64,000 nucleotides of DNA from Oceanobacillus halotolerans (GCF_010993955.1 NZ_WIXL01000001.1:283317-347316), one strand, 5' to 3'. Numbered from the stretch's first letter, positions 24,816 to 33,501 are shown. Notes: a model not told the origin generated them from the letters alone. Numbers and translations are program-made.

Positions 24816-26024
24816 ATGTTGTTTAGTGATTACGAGTATCAAGAATATCAAGAGCGGATTGTCAAAACAAAGCAAAAGATGGAGGCAAAAGGTATTGAAG
24901 TGCTTCTCATTACCAATCCGTCTAATATGAATTATTTGTCTGGATATGATGGCTGGTCATTTTATGTCGATCAAATGCTCATTGTCATTATTGATGAAGA
25001 TCAGCCTATATGGATTGGCAGGTATCAGGATGCAAACGGCGCACGAGCAACAACCTGGTTAGATCAAACAAATATCATTCCATATCCAGATGATTATATT
25101 CATTCTGACACAAAACACCCTATGGAATTTATTGGGGATTTTTTAACACAAATTGGCCATGGGAACAGCCATATTGGCGTGGAAAAGGAATCCTATTACT
25201 TCTCCGCATTAGCATATGAAAAATTAAAAGCAAGACTTCCAGATGCCACACTGAAGGATGCTAGTCTATTAGTCAACTATGTTCGCATCATTAAGTCGGA
25301 TGCGGAGATTAAAAATATAAAAAAGGCAGCAACGATTGTGGAAAAAGCAATGCATACGGCTACAAATGCCATCCATGTCGGAGCAAGACAGTGTGATGCG
25401 GTAGCAGCTATTTATTATGAGTTGATCACAGGTACCCCAGAGTATGGTGGAGATTATCCAGCCATTGTACCGTTATTACCAACAGGCGAACGCACATCTG
25501 CACCACACTTAACATGGACTGATCAGCCATTTAAAGATGGCGATATGGTGATTATTGAATTAGCTGGTTGTTATAAACGTTACCATGCACCGCTGGCGAG
25601 AACGGTTTCACTAGGCAAACCGAATGAAGAAGTAAGTGATATTTCCAAAATAGTGGTGGAAGGATTAAATGAAGCCTTAGAAATGGTGAAACCAGGTGTC
25701 GCTTGTGAAGAGATAGAAGCAGCTTGGAGTAAGGTGACTGGGAAATATGGAATCGAAAAAGAAGCAAGGCTTGGCTATTCGATGGGATTAAGTTATCCAC
25801 CTGATTGGGGTGATCATACAGCAAGTATTCGAAAAGGGGATAAAACGATTTTACAACCGAATATGACCTTTCATATTATTCCAGGTTTATGGTTTGATCA
25901 TTACGGTATTGAGATTAGTGAATCCTTCCGTGTTACAGAAAATGGCTGTGAGGTGCTAACAGATTTTCCAAGAGAATTAATTGTTAAAGGCGATCTTGGC
26001 TATGACCAACCAGTTATTTCTTAA
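24816..26024 (+). CDS. doeA: Ectoine hydrolase DoeA (EutD), M24 pita-bread fold
   Basis: A 402-residue member of the creatinase/Xaa-Pro peptidase fold. It matches the ectoine hydrolase subgroup in long diagnostic stretches: NPSNMNYLSGYDGWSFYV, GRYQDANGA, GGDYPAIVPLLP, APHLTW, GCYKRYHAPLARTV, and GLSYPPDWG. The canonical M24 metal ligands (two Asp and a His) are replaced, as expected for creatinase-type metal-independent hydrolysis. The enzyme opens the ectoine ring to N-acetyl-diaminobutyrate. AAAGGAGG lies eight bases before the ATG at 24816; the in-frame GTG at 24810 overlaps that spacing and is rejected. It heads a probable operon with the aldehyde dehydrogenase (124-bp gap). The partner deacetylase DoeB/EutE, which normally sits next to it, is missing from this window. 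Confidence 0.9.
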   Translation: MLFSDYEYQEYQERIVKTKQKMEAKGIEVLLITNPSNMNYLSGYDGWSFYVDQMLIVIIDEDQPIWIGRYQDANGARATTWLDQTNIIPYPDDYIHSDTKHPMEFIGDFLTQIGHGNSHIGVEKESYYFSALAYEKLKARLPDATLKDASLLVNYVRIIKSDAEIKNIKKAATIVEKAMHTATNAIHVGARQCDAVAAIYYELITGTPEYGGDYPAIVPLLPTGERTSAPHLTWTDQPFKDGDMVIIELAGCYKRYHAPLARTVSLGKPNEEVSDISKIVVEGLNEALEMVKPGVACEEIEAAWSKVTGKYGIEKEARLGYSMGLSYPPDWGDHTASIRKGDKTILQPNMTFHIIPGLWFDHYGIEISESFRVTENGCEVLTDFPRELIVKGDLGYDQPVIS

Positions 26025-26148
26025 CAAATTGGTTAGGGGAGATGCAGTTGCCAATAGTATACAGCCCAACGAAAAAGCGGATAAGCGATTTTTTAAAAGT
26101 GGTAGAAGCAACATTTAAACATCGTCTAAAGGAAAGGTGTGTGAAACA

Positions 26149-27591
26149 ATGCCAACAAAAGTATTGGGGAAGAAAATGTTACTTGGTGGAAAGTGGGTCA
26201 ATCGTGATGAAGAAATTGTAGTCCGAGATCCACAGGATAACTCGGTTATCAGTACCGTTCCAAAAGCATCAAGAGAGGATATGCTATTTGCCATCGAGAA
26301 AGCAAAAGAAGGAGCGGAAAAAGCAGCTGCAATGCCTGTTCATGAACGGATGAGAATTCTAAATGAAACAGCAAATTATGTGGATTGGCATCAGGAAACA
26401 TTTGTAACCACCATTGCACGAGAAGGCAGTAAGACGATTAATGAAGCTAGAGGGGAAGTTGCACGCTGTATCGAAACACTTCGATTATCGGCAGAGGAGG
26501 CTAGACGGATTAATGGTGAAACAATTCCCTTTGATCAAATGCCAGGTCATGAAAATCGTATAGGGTATTATTATCGGTTTCCAATCGGCGTTATTGGAGC
26601 AATAACGCCATTTAACGATCCGTTGAACCTTGTTGCCCATAAAGTCGGCCCAGCGGTTGCATCTGGGAATGCCATTATTATTAAGCCATCATCATTAACA
26701 CCGATCAGTGCACTTTTATTAGCAGAGGCATTTATGAAAGCTGGATTGCCAGATAACGTGTTAACAGTTGTTACAGGAAGTGGAAGTGACATCGGGAATA
26801 CAATGGTCACCCATCCTGCGATTAATATGGTTACGTTTACAGGTGGGTTGGAAACAGGAAAACAAATTGCACATCAAGCTGGATTGAAGAAAATGAGTAT
26901 GGAGCTTGGATCCAATTCCCCTGTTATCGTATTAAAGGATGCTGATATAGAAGAGGCAGCTCGTGCATGTGTATCTGGTGCATTTTCCGCAGCAGGTCAA
27001 AATTGTATTGGAGTTCAGCGTATTTATGTTGAAAAACCGGTATATCAAATGTTTCAAGAAAGAATTATAGGAAAAGCCAAAGATTACTCTGTTGGAGATA
27101 AGCAGCTTGTAACAACAGATATGGGACCACTAATCAATGAAAAAGAAGCAAAACGGGTTGAAGCATGCGTCGAAGAAGCCAGACAAAAAGGGGCTAACGT
27201 TTTAACGGGTGGAAGACGAGAAGGTGCCTACTACTTGCCAACCATTTTATCGAATGTACCAGAAAACTGCATTATTTCGCATGAGGAAATATTTGGTCCT
27301 GTCGTATTGCTAGAACCTGTCGAAAATTTAGATGAAGCAATCGAAAAGGCAAATGATGTCGAATTTGGTTTACAAGCAGGAATTTTCACAAAAAACGTGG
27401 ATGCTGCATTTAATGCAGCGAGGAGGTTAGAAATAGGCGGATTAATGATTAATGACAGTAGCGACTATCGGATCGATGGAATGCCATTTGGTGGTGTAAA
27501 AGGGTCTGGTTTAGGTCGTGAAGGAGTCAAGTTCGCCATCGAAGACATGACAGAACCTAAAGTAATTCAACTCAATTTAAGAAAAGCATAA
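26149..27591 (+). CDS. NAD(P)-dependent aldehyde dehydrogenase (DoeC-like role proposed)
   Basis: A 480-residue ALDH-superfamily enzyme. Visible are the ITPFNDPLNLVAHKVGPA substrate/cofactor region, KPSSLTP, the NAD-binding FTGG, the general-base Glu in MELGSNSP (about 254), and the catalytic Cys in AAGQNCIGVQR (about 287). The C-terminal PFGGVKGSGLGREG is intact. It resembles succinate- and aspartate-semialdehyde-oxidising enzymes. In ectoine breakdown, DoeC oxidises aspartate semialdehyde to aspartate, so this role fits the position between doeA and the aminotransferase. The ATG at 26149 is chosen, with AAAGGAAAGG upstream; a GTG at 26137 is too close to that site. The 3' end runs into a repeat element at once. 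Confidence 0.88.
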   Translation: MPTKVLGKKMLLGGKWVNRDEEIVVRDPQDNSVISTVPKASREDMLFAIEKAKEGAEKAAAMPVHERMRILNETANYVDWHQETFVTTIAREGSKTINEARGEVARCIETLRLSAEEARRINGETIPFDQMPGHENRIGYYYRFPIGVIGAITPFNDPLNLVAHKVGPAVASGNAIIIKPSSLTPISALLLAEAFMKAGLPDNVLTVVTGSGSDIGNTMVTHPAINMVTFTGGLETGKQIAHQAGLKKMSMELGSNSPVIVLKDADIEEAARACVSGAFSAAGQNCIGVQRIYVEKPVYQMFQERIIGKAKDYSVGDKQLVTTDMGPLINEKEAKRVEACVEEARQKGANVLTGGRREGAYYLPTILSNVPENCIISHEEIFGPVVLLEPVENLDEAIEKANDVEFGLQAGIFTKNVDAAFNAARRLEIGGLMINDSSDYRIDGMPFGGVKGSGLGREGVKFAIEDMTEPKVIQLNLRKA

Positions 27592-27903
27592 GGCGACTGA
27601 TTAGCGGCGTATGGACTGCGCCTGGCCATGCCAGGTGGTTCGATGTTGTCGCGCAAAGCGAAGGTCTTAATCGAACATTCCCTCGAAGGAGATAAAGGAA
27701 ACATGCCCCTTCATAGGGGTATGCCGACGTTGGACGCAAAGTCCGCCTTTAGTCGGCCTTCCTTCATTCTTGAAGTCGATGTTGACTTTATCGGCTAAAT
27801 ACTCCTCACATCCTGTGAAGGGCGCCGATACTAGACCCGTCCTGGTCGTCGTCGTACGGAGGTGAAGGAAGTCACACTAGCCGCTGGCGCCTGGAGCTAG
27901 ACA
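27592..27903. repeat. About 300-bp intergenic repeat (copy A)
   Basis: Closely similar to 58886-59258 over most of its length. Shared landmarks are GTGGTTCGATGTTGTCGCGC, CTTAATCGAACATTCCCTCG, GGAGATAAAGGAAACATGCC, CTTTTTAGTCGGCCTTCC-like, TCGATGTTGACT, and the terminal GTACGGAG-GAAGGAAGTC...CTGGAGC. No long ORF is conserved between the two copies, so it is a non-coding element. This copy separates the aldehyde dehydrogenase from the aminotransferase and may break the operon or supply a processing site. Confidence 0.75.
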
Positions 27904-27983
27904 CCCCTGAATTTATTCTTTTTTTCTAAAAAAGGATAACCTTTTATAGGTTAACAATGATTAGGAAAGAGGAGGAGAGATTA

Positions 27984-29294
27984 ATGGAAACAGCATTAAT
28001 GAAGGATCAGTATAAATTGTATGAGGAACTGGTAGAATTAGATAAGGAGCACTTTTTACACCCGACATCATCCATTAAGCAGCATCAAGAAAATGGACCT
28101 GCACATATCTTTGCGGAAGGGAACGGGATTTATTTAACCGATATTAAAGGACGAAAATTAATCGATAGTTTATCATCCCTTTGGAATGTTAATATCGGCC
28201 ATGGGCGGGAAGAATTAGGTGAGGTAGCGAAGAAACAAATGGGTAAGCTTGGCTTTGCCTCCACATTCGCTACATGGAGTCATGAACCTGTTATCCGTCT
28301 GGCGAAAAAAGTAGCCGAATTAACACCAGGTGATTTGAAAACAACCTTCTTCACTTCGGGTGGGTCAGAAGCAAATGATACGGCATTTAAAACGGTTAGA
28401 CACTATTGGAAATTAAAAGGGAAGCCTGAAAAAACGAAGATAGTTTCCCGCAAAAAGGCTTATCATGGTGTTGCATTAGGATCGACAAGTGCCACTGGTT
28501 TAAAGCCATTCCATAACTTCACAAACACCATTGCACCAGATTTTTATCATGTAGACAGTACACCAGAAGCATTGGAGGCGTTTATTGAACAAGAAGGTGC
28601 TGATACGATTGCAGCCTTTATTGCAGAGCCTGTTCAAGGTTCTGGTGGGGTAAATCTACCTCCAGAAAATTACTTTAAAGAAATTCGTCGGATATGTGAT
28701 GAGAATGATATCATCTTCATTACGGATGAAGTCATAACAGGCTTTGGCCGTACTGGTAAGATGTTTGGGATAGAGCATTTTGGTGTAACACCAGACATCA
28801 TGTGTATTGCTAAAGGGATTACAAGTGGATATGCACCACTTGGGGGAATGGTACTCTCCGAGAGATTGCATAACGAATTAATCGAATTATCGGATGAAAT
28901 GTATATGCATGGATACACGTATAGTGGCCATCCAGTAAGCTGTGCCGTTGCATTAAAAAATCTCGAGATCATTGAACAGGAGAACCTAGTGGAACATGTA
29001 CGACAAATGGGCGAAAAAATGCTAGATGGCTTTAAGTGGTTACAAAATGAACATGAATCTGTTGCTGAGGTAAGAGGACTAGGCTTATTAGGTGCAATTG
29101 GATTACAAACAATAGGTGATGAACCACTTGCACCAAAAGTAGTGAAGGAAGCGGAAAAACGAGGACTAATTGGTCGTGCCGTATTATATAATGGTCAAGA
29201 TACACTTGCTTTTGCTCCACCATTTGTCATCAATGAACAAGAAATAGATGAAATGACAAATATTATTCATGACTCCCTGCTTGCTGTTGAATAA
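27984..29294 (+). CDS. Class III PLP aminotransferase (DoeD-like diaminobutyrate aminotransferase proposed)
   Basis: A 436-residue fold-type I, class III aminotransferase of the omega-amino acid group. Present are SSLWNVNIGHG, the phosphate-binding SGGSEANDTAFK, FIAEPVQGSGG, the cofactor Asp in ITDEVITGFGRTG, and the PLP lysine in CIAKGITSGYAPLGG (about 274). In Halomonas ectoine catabolism, DoeD transfers the gamma-amino group of 2,4-diaminobutyrate, forming aspartate semialdehyde, the substrate for the dehydrogenase upstream. The family and context support that role but do not prove it; a beta-alanine or GABA aminotransferase is possible. GAGGAGGAGAG precedes the ATG at 27984. Confidence 0.86.
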   Translation: METALMKDQYKLYEELVELDKEHFLHPTSSIKQHQENGPAHIFAEGNGIYLTDIKGRKLIDSLSSLWNVNIGHGREELGEVAKKQMGKLGFASTFATWSHEPVIRLAKKVAELTPGDLKTTFFTSGGSEANDTAFKTVRHYWKLKGKPEKTKIVSRKKAYHGVALGSTSATGLKPFHNFTNTIAPDFYHVDSTPEALEAFIEQEGADTIAAFIAEPVQGSGGVNLPPENYFKEIRRICDENDIIFITDEVITGFGRTGKMFGIEHFGVTPDIMCIAKGITSGYAPLGGMVLSERLHNELIELSDEMYMHGYTYSGHPVSCAVALKNLEIIEQENLVEHVRQMGEKMLDGFKWLQNEHESVAEVRGLGLLGAIGLQTIGDEPLAPKVVKEAEKRGLIGRAVLYNGQDTLAFAPPFVINEQEIDEMTNIIHDSLLAVE

Positions 29295-29296
29295 AC

Positions 29297-29328
29297 AAAA
29301 CCAGATGGATTTTTATCCATCTGGTTTT
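29297..29328. terminator. Bidirectional terminator
   Basis: AAAACCAGATGGAT, loop TTTT, ATCCATCTGGTTTT. A perfect 14-bp stem with A- and T-flanks, between the convergent aminotransferase and YjiH-family genes. Confidence 0.88.
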
Positions 29329-29348
29329 AATTACACGTTAGGAAAGCG

Positions 29349-30683
29349 TTAAAATAAAATATGTGCCATAACAACAATGATAGGCAATGTTATCAATGTC
29401 CGTAATAGGAAAATAATAACCAAGTCGAAGAAGGATACAGGAACTTTGGATCCTAATAACAATCCACCAACTTCAGACATGTAAATTAATTGGGTTACTG
29501 ATAAGGCACCAATAATGAAACGAGTAATTTCTGCTTCAATACCTGAACCAATAATGGTAGGTAGAAACATATCAGCAAAACCAATTAGTATGGTTTCTGA
29601 TGCTTCTGTTGCATATGGAACCTGCATGAGTTCTAGCAATGGTACAAACGGCATGCCTAACCATTGGAACAAAGGAGTATATTCAGCAATTATTAGAGCA
29701 ACTAAGCCAAACGCCATGACAACCGGTGCCACTCCCATCCACATGTCTAAAACATTTTGGCCGCCTTCTTTCACAAATTTAGTGACACTTGTTTCTTTTT
29801 GGCTCCGTTCAATTGCCTTTTTGTAGCCAAATGTAAAATAGTTATAGCCTTCTGGTAACGTTTCATCAATCCCATCAGCTGTTTCTGTTATATAAGAATT
29901 TTGTTTACGAGAGAGTGGTGGTATGCGTGGCATAATTAATGCGGCTATAAAGCCAGCCACAAGTATGGTTACATAAAATGGGAGGAACATTTGTTCAAGA
30001 CCCATCTCCGAAATGACAACTAACGTAAAGGTAATGGATACAACAGAAAAGGTTGTTCCAATAACAGCTGCTTCTCGTTTTGTATAATACCCACCTTCAT
30101 ACTGTTTACTTGTCATGAGGACACCGATTGTTCCATCTCCAATCCAAGAGGCTAAGGCATCAATGGAAGAGCGTCCTGGAAGTCTAAACAAGGGACGCAT
30201 CACCTTTGTCATGATGGTTCCAAATAATTCAAGTAAACCGAAATTCATGAGTAACGGTAAAAATAATCCAGCAAACAAAAACACGGCAAATAATACGTGT
30301 AACAAATCATCTAATAATAACTGGCCAGTATCTGGGCTAATGATAGCTTCTGGGCCAATTTGAAAGTACACCATAACCGCAAAAATAGCAGCTACCACAC
30401 GAGTAATGGTCCAAAATATGCTTACATTAAATAAGTTTTTAAAAAAAGGGGTACTGGAAAATAACTTCCTCCCACCTAACTTTGCTACTACTGTCATGAT
30501 TGCGGTAATCAGGATAATGACAAGCATAATTAGGGATAGGAAATTACCTAATAGACCCTGAATCCTATTAGCTAAGATTGCAATTGGAATGGTAAATCCA
30601 TCCCCAGTAGAAATGGGTGTCATAAATAAAAACACACCAAGCAGGGATGGAATGACAAACCGCAAATGATCTGTGACTTTCAT
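29349..30683 (-). CDS. YjiH family protein (nucleoside-recognition/GATE domain membrane protein)
   Basis: A 444-residue polytopic membrane protein of the YjiH family. Two copies of the gate-like module are visible: one with SSIDALASWIGDGTIGVLMTSKQYEGG and VIGTTFSVVSITFTLVV in the first half, the second with ASETILIGFADMFLPTIIGSGIEAEITRFIIGALSVTQLIYMSE. About eleven hydrophobic segments are seen. Family members are thought to transport small solutes, but no substrate is established. It is convergent with the ectoine genes, so a role in uptake of ectoine or a breakdown product is only a guess. GAGGG lies upstream of the ATG. The last codons touch a TTAGGAAAG sequence like the end of the cloverleaf repeat. 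Confidence 0.83.
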   Translation of the reverse strand: MKVTDHLRFVIPSLLGVFLFMTPISTGDGFTIPIAILANRIQGLLGNFLSLIMLVIILITAIMTVVAKLGGRKLFSSTPFFKNLFNVSIFWTITRVVAAIFAVMVYFQIGPEAIISPDTGQLLLDDLLHVLFAVFLFAGLFLPLLMNFGLLELFGTIMTKVMRPLFRLPGRSSIDALASWIGDGTIGVLMTSKQYEGGYYTKREAAVIGTTFSVVSITFTLVVISEMGLEQMFLPFYVTILVAGFIAALIMPRIPPLSRKQNSYITETADGIDETLPEGYNYFTFGYKKAIERSQKETSVTKFVKEGGQNVLDMWMGVAPVVMAFGLVALIIAEYTPLFQWLGMPFVPLLELMQVPYATEASETILIGFADMFLPTIIGSGIEAEITRFIIGALSVTQLIYMSEVGGLLLGSKVPVSFFDLVIIFLLRTLITLPIIVVMAHILF

Positions 30684-31038
30684 AAAGAATCCCTCACTAA
30701 AGGTTATTTTCTTACATTATATATAACAACTTATCGAAATGTCCATGAAGACCAAAATATGGAAGGTTTTATCGATTTCAATGTTTGAAAGTTGGATAAG
30801 TTGGGTATAGAAATAAGATAATCTACTCTTTTCTATTATTATAATGTGTAATAAAAAGGGGATTATTAAACATAAAATATGGATGATAGGCACGTTCGTT
30901 ACCTTATCTGTCTTTGGAGTTCATTTAGCATTGATGAAAATTGACTCGTTAACCGTTAATTAATATTTGTTGGAGCCATGTCGAAATTTGATGAAGGGTA
31001 TCTATTATCTGTATATTTTGTAAATTAACAATTTAATA

Positions 31039-31067
31039 TTGATTACATACATAATTAAGGTTACAAT
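31039..31067 (+). promoter_or_regulatory. SigA-type promoter of a small frameshifted gene
   Basis: TTGATT (31039-31044), 17-bp spacer, TACAAT (31062-31067). The start codon at 31118 is about 50 bp downstream. The rest of the gap 30684-31117 shows no gene, apart from a weak 39-codon ORF at 30844-30963 with a hydrophobic middle and no ribosome site. Confidence 0.55.
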
Positions 31068-31117
31068 ATAGTCAAAGATGTATAATTGTGACGGAATTTG
31101 GGGGGAATCATAACGCT

Positions 31118-31254
31118 ATGGTAAGCTTTTTACAAGTATGTGAAGATACCGAAAAGAAGCTTGGGAGAAGTTTAGAACAAAGGAAATAGATTTCCTACAA
31201 TGGGTATATAAACGTTATAAAGAGGAAAATAATAGGAAAGAGTTAAATATATGA
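31118..31254 (+). pseudogene. Small helical protein gene with a one-base frameshift
   Basis: From ATG 31118 the frame reads MVSFLQVCEDTEKKLGRSLEQ and then stops (31187-31189). The next frame continues smoothly as KEIDFLQWVYKRYKEENNRKELNI to a TGA at 31252-31254. Restoring one A in the run at about 31178-31181 joins them into a 45-residue, strongly amphipathic protein. A SigA-like promoter and a GGGGGGA stretch lie upstream, so the gene looked functional until recently; a sequencing error is the other option. Function unknown. I only recall that small Bacillus proteins with a similar pattern exist. Confidence 0.5.
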
Positions 31255-31361
31255 ACATAGCAAACGAACTTCTCTCAGTGGGGATTACGGATCAAGAACG
31301 TTTTTGAATCGATCCATTAAAAGTGGATGATTAGAACGACAAGCTGAAGGAGGAAAATGCT

Positions 31362-31625
31362 ATGATGGAAATAGTTATCTATGGGATTGTTGCCATTGTT
31401 ACTGGGATTGTCGGTGCAGCAATCCTTGGCTTCAAAGTGCCAGGTGGAATTATTGGTGCAATCATCGCCGGCATTCTTGGTGCATGGATTGGTGGCTTGA
31501 TTCTTGGTGCAGTTGGAATTGGACCAACCATAGGTGGGTATGATATTATTCCTATCATAATAGGTGCGCTTACCGTCATCTTAATCATCGGATTTCTTGG
31601 CAGGCGTGCTAATATCGTTCGTTAG
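31362..31625 (+). CDS. GlsB/YeaQ/YmgE family stress-response membrane protein
   Basis: An 87-residue protein made of three glycine-rich membrane helices (GIVAIVTGIVGAAILGF, GGIIGAIIAGILGAWIGGLIL, IIPIIIGALTVILIIGFL). The GILGAWIGGLILG pattern is diagnostic of the transglycosylase-associated (GlsB) family. Members are induced by general stress in many bacteria; their function is not settled. AAGGAGG lies eight bases before the ATG at 31362, which is followed at once by a second ATG. It is monocistronic with its own terminator. No SigB promoter of good quality was seen. Confidence 0.87.
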   Translation: MMEIVIYGIVAIVTGIVGAAILGFKVPGGIIGAIIAGILGAWIGGLILGAVGIGPTIGGYDIIPIIIGALTVILIIGFLGRRANIVR

Positions 31626-31655
31626 AAAAAGCCTTGGAACAACCAAAGGCTTTTT
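31626..31655 (+). terminator. Terminator after the GlsB-family gene
   Basis: AAAAAGCCTT, loop GGAACAACC, AAAGGCTTTTT. Confidence 0.82.
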
Positions 31656-31822
31656 CTATTTGTTATACTATCATGATATAAAGAAAGATTATTTCTTCAA
31701 ATGGTTTGTTCCCATCGGAGTTGTTAGAAAATGCGACATAACTTTAGCTATAGGGTGTGGATAGCAACATCCCTACAGAAAACAGCCTTACTAAAAGATC
31801 CAAAGGAAGGAGTGTACATACT

Positions 31823-32113
31823 ATGGTGGTAGCAAATAAAACGATTATCAAAAAAATGATGTCGGAATTACAAGAAGCCTTAGCAAATGAAAGCAATCCG
31901 TCAAAAGTGTCTGACCATATATCGAACGTACGTTTACTGTGCGATGTTATGTTAGAGGATAAATCGGATGAACAAGGCAACACATCGGAAACGATTACAG
32001 ATTCGGAAATGAAAGCAATGATTGGGGATACAAAGCCACAACCTACATCATTTCGTCATTCTGTTATTGATGATGATGAAGATGCAAATGGAGATTCAAT
32101 ATTTGACTTTTAG
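31823..32113 (+). CDS. ywdI: DUF5327 family protein (YwdI-like)
   Basis: A 96-residue soluble protein. Its N-terminal half (VANKTIIKKMMSELQEAL, then HISNVRLLCDVMLED) fits the DUF5327/YwdI family, a two-helix unit of unknown function; the C-terminus is acidic and probably disordered. Synteny supports the name: in B. subtilis, ywdI lies close to ywdK, gerQ and cwlJ, as here. AAGGAAGGAG precedes the ATG at 31823; the longer in-frame start at 31757 lacks such a site. Confidence 0.8.
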   Translation: MVVANKTIIKKMMSELQEALANESNPSKVSDHISNVRLLCDVMLEDKSDEQGNTSETITDSEMKAMIGDTKPQPTSFRHSVIDDDEDANGDSIFDF

Positions 32114-32115
32114 AT

Positions 32116-32164
32116 AAAGGCTCTTTTCTACTTTGTTGTTTTCATAACGTCGCATTTTCTATAG
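32116..32164. repeat. Left end of the GGCTCTTTTC/TTGTTG element, interrupted
   Basis: GGCTCTTTTCTACTTTGTTGTTTTCATAACGTCGCAT matches the end of the element at 48210-48442 (read in reverse). It starts two bases after the ywdI stop, then breaks off where the ATTGCGACGTAA element begins. This suggests one element inserted into, or recombined with, another. Confidence 0.6.
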
Positions 32165-32690
32165 ATTGCGACGTAAGTTTAGTGAATTGTAGTTTATTTC
32201 CGCTCCAGACAGTCGCTTTCACCACGGGCATAAGTGCGACATCTGTTCAAACTTTAAGTTTTCACAGTGTCTTCTTTACCACGAACAGACGCTTTTAGCT
32301 TCCTCTATAGAAAAGCGGAAGTGCCTTGGTTACCCCCGATTAGAAAACTTGGATTTTCGCCAAGTGGCGAAAGCCTTAGTTGCACTTATGCAGTAAGAAA
32401 TTTTTTCTTATCTGCCAAGCTTAAGCCGAGCCTCGGCGTGGCATTTTGTGCCCGTGATGAGGATTGACTTAAGACCTCGAGGGGGTAGGCACTGTAGCTA
32501 GACATCGGAAGCAAAAACCGCTTCCTGTGGGAGCTTCAGCTGTTGTTTTTTCCGCAGGAGTCGACTGTCCTACGCTCCAATCAACTGTTTTATTAGGAAC
32601 ATAAATGATACGAATTGGAATGCACAAATCAGCGTAGTGTTTTTCCGAAGCGAGTGATAGCACTATCATAATATCAAGTTACGTCACAAT
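32165..32690. mobile_element. Non-coding composite element with terminal inverted repeats (copy 2)
   Basis: ATTGCGACGTAA (32165-32176) and TTACGTCACAAT (32679-32690) match at 11 of 12 positions and bound 526 bp. Inner modules occur in reverse order and strand compared with 20237-20908: GGGCATAAGTGCGACATCTGTTC near 32224-32246, AGTGTCTTCTTTACC near 32267, the AAAACTTGGATTTTCGCCAAG hairpin near 32346, TTAAGACCTCGAGGGGGTAG near 32468, and GTCGACTGTCCTACGCTCCAATCAAC near 32562-32587. The hairpin block of copy 1 is missing. The ORFs inside are repeat-derived and not genes. Confidence 0.7.
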
Positions 32691-32817
32691 TTACATTAAC
32701 TATTCAGGATGATTTATACGGGAAGAAAGCAACATTTTGTTAGAAAAGCTTAGATGAGAAATGGAAGGATAAATAAACCTTCTTCTATGTACATATGAAA
32801 ATAAGAGGTGAATGAAC

Positions 32818-33183
32818 ATGAAATTATTCTTACTTATAGGTGCCATTAATGGATTTTTAGCGGTAGCATTAGGAGCATTTGGAGCACATGGATTAGAGGG
32901 AAGATTATCTGAAAAAGCATTAAACACATGGGAAAAAGCAGTAAATTACCAGATGTTTCATACCATGGCATTACTAGTAACAGGACTATTAATGGCGCGA
33001 TTGGAAATAAGTAGTATCCATTGGGCAGGCTGGCTATTTCTTATCGGCATTCTTTTGTTTTCTGGTAGTCTTTATGTATATGCAACCACTAGCATTAAAG
33101 CCTTTGCAATGATTACCCCACTTGGAGGCGTAGCGTTTTTAATAGGTTGGATCCTCCTAGCGTATACAGTTACGAGATTATAA
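32818..33183 (+). CDS. ywdK: DUF423 family membrane protein YwdK
   Basis: A 121-residue, four-helix membrane protein of the DUF423 family. The first helix INGFLAVALGAFGAHGLE is the family hallmark, with AVNYQMFHTMALL, GILLFSGSLYVYA and ITPLGGVAFLIGW following. Function is unknown. Its place just before gerQ and cwlJ matches B. subtilis ywdK. AGAGGTG lies seven bases before the ATG at 32818; the ATG at 32812 is too close to that site. Its 3' end overlaps the convergent gene by six bases. Confidence 0.88.
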   Translation: MKLFLLIGAINGFLAVALGAFGAHGLEGRLSEKALNTWEKAVNYQMFHTMALLVTGLLMARLEISSIHWAGWLFLIGILLFSGSLYVYATTSIKAFAMITPLGGVAFLIGWILLAYTVTRL

Positions 33184-33429
33184 ATAAAAAAATAAACCCG
33201 CAGTAATTAGAAATAGCATTATTGCTTTTGCTATTTGTTTAATTGCTTGTTGATTGTCATGTGTATAGTAGTAAATGGCAGCCTCACTAAATAAGCTGAC
33301 GGCTAACATCAAAAGAGCAGCTAACATTAATGATGGTATACCTTGCAGGAGTGCGATTATTCCGCTCACAATTAGTAGGGCAAGACTTGCCAGTTCAATT
33401 TGGAAGTATTTTTCAAATGGGTGTCTCAT
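33178..33429 (-). CDS. Small three-helix membrane protein, unknown
   Basis: An 83-residue protein with three hydrophobic segments (SLALLIVSGIIALLQG, LMLAALLMLAVSLFSEAAIYYY, AIMLFLITAGLFFYL) and a charged linker (THDNQQAIKQIAK). I do not recognise a named family. AGGAG lies eight bases before the ATG at 33429; an in-frame GTG at 33438 sits within that site and is rejected. Its stop codon overlaps the end of ywdK on the other strand (33178-33183). Confidence 0.7.
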   Translation of the reverse strand: MRHPFEKYFQIELASLALLIVSGIIALLQGIPSLMLAALLMLAVSLFSEAAIYYYTHDNQQAIKQIAKAIMLFLITAGLFFYL

Positions 33430-33458
33430 AGCTATCACTCCTGTTCTTTCATTGAGAA

Positions 33459-33501
33459 AAAGGATGACACTCTAGGGAACTAGCGCCTTGTGTCATCCTT
33501 T
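33459..33501 (-). terminator. Terminator of gerQ
   Basis: AAAGGATGACAC and GTGTCATCCTTT form a perfect 12-bp stem around a 19-nt loop, just beyond the gerQ stop on the minus strand. Confidence 0.75.

Noticed and set aside
30844-30963. 39-codon ORF with a hydrophobic centre
   Set aside because: No ribosome site before any of its start codons; kept only as a note in the promoter entry.
32267-32467. 66-codon ORF in the 32 kb repeat and 77-codon ORF at 20612-20845
   Set aside because: Both lie within composite repeat elements and are reverse copies of the same repeat; no start context.
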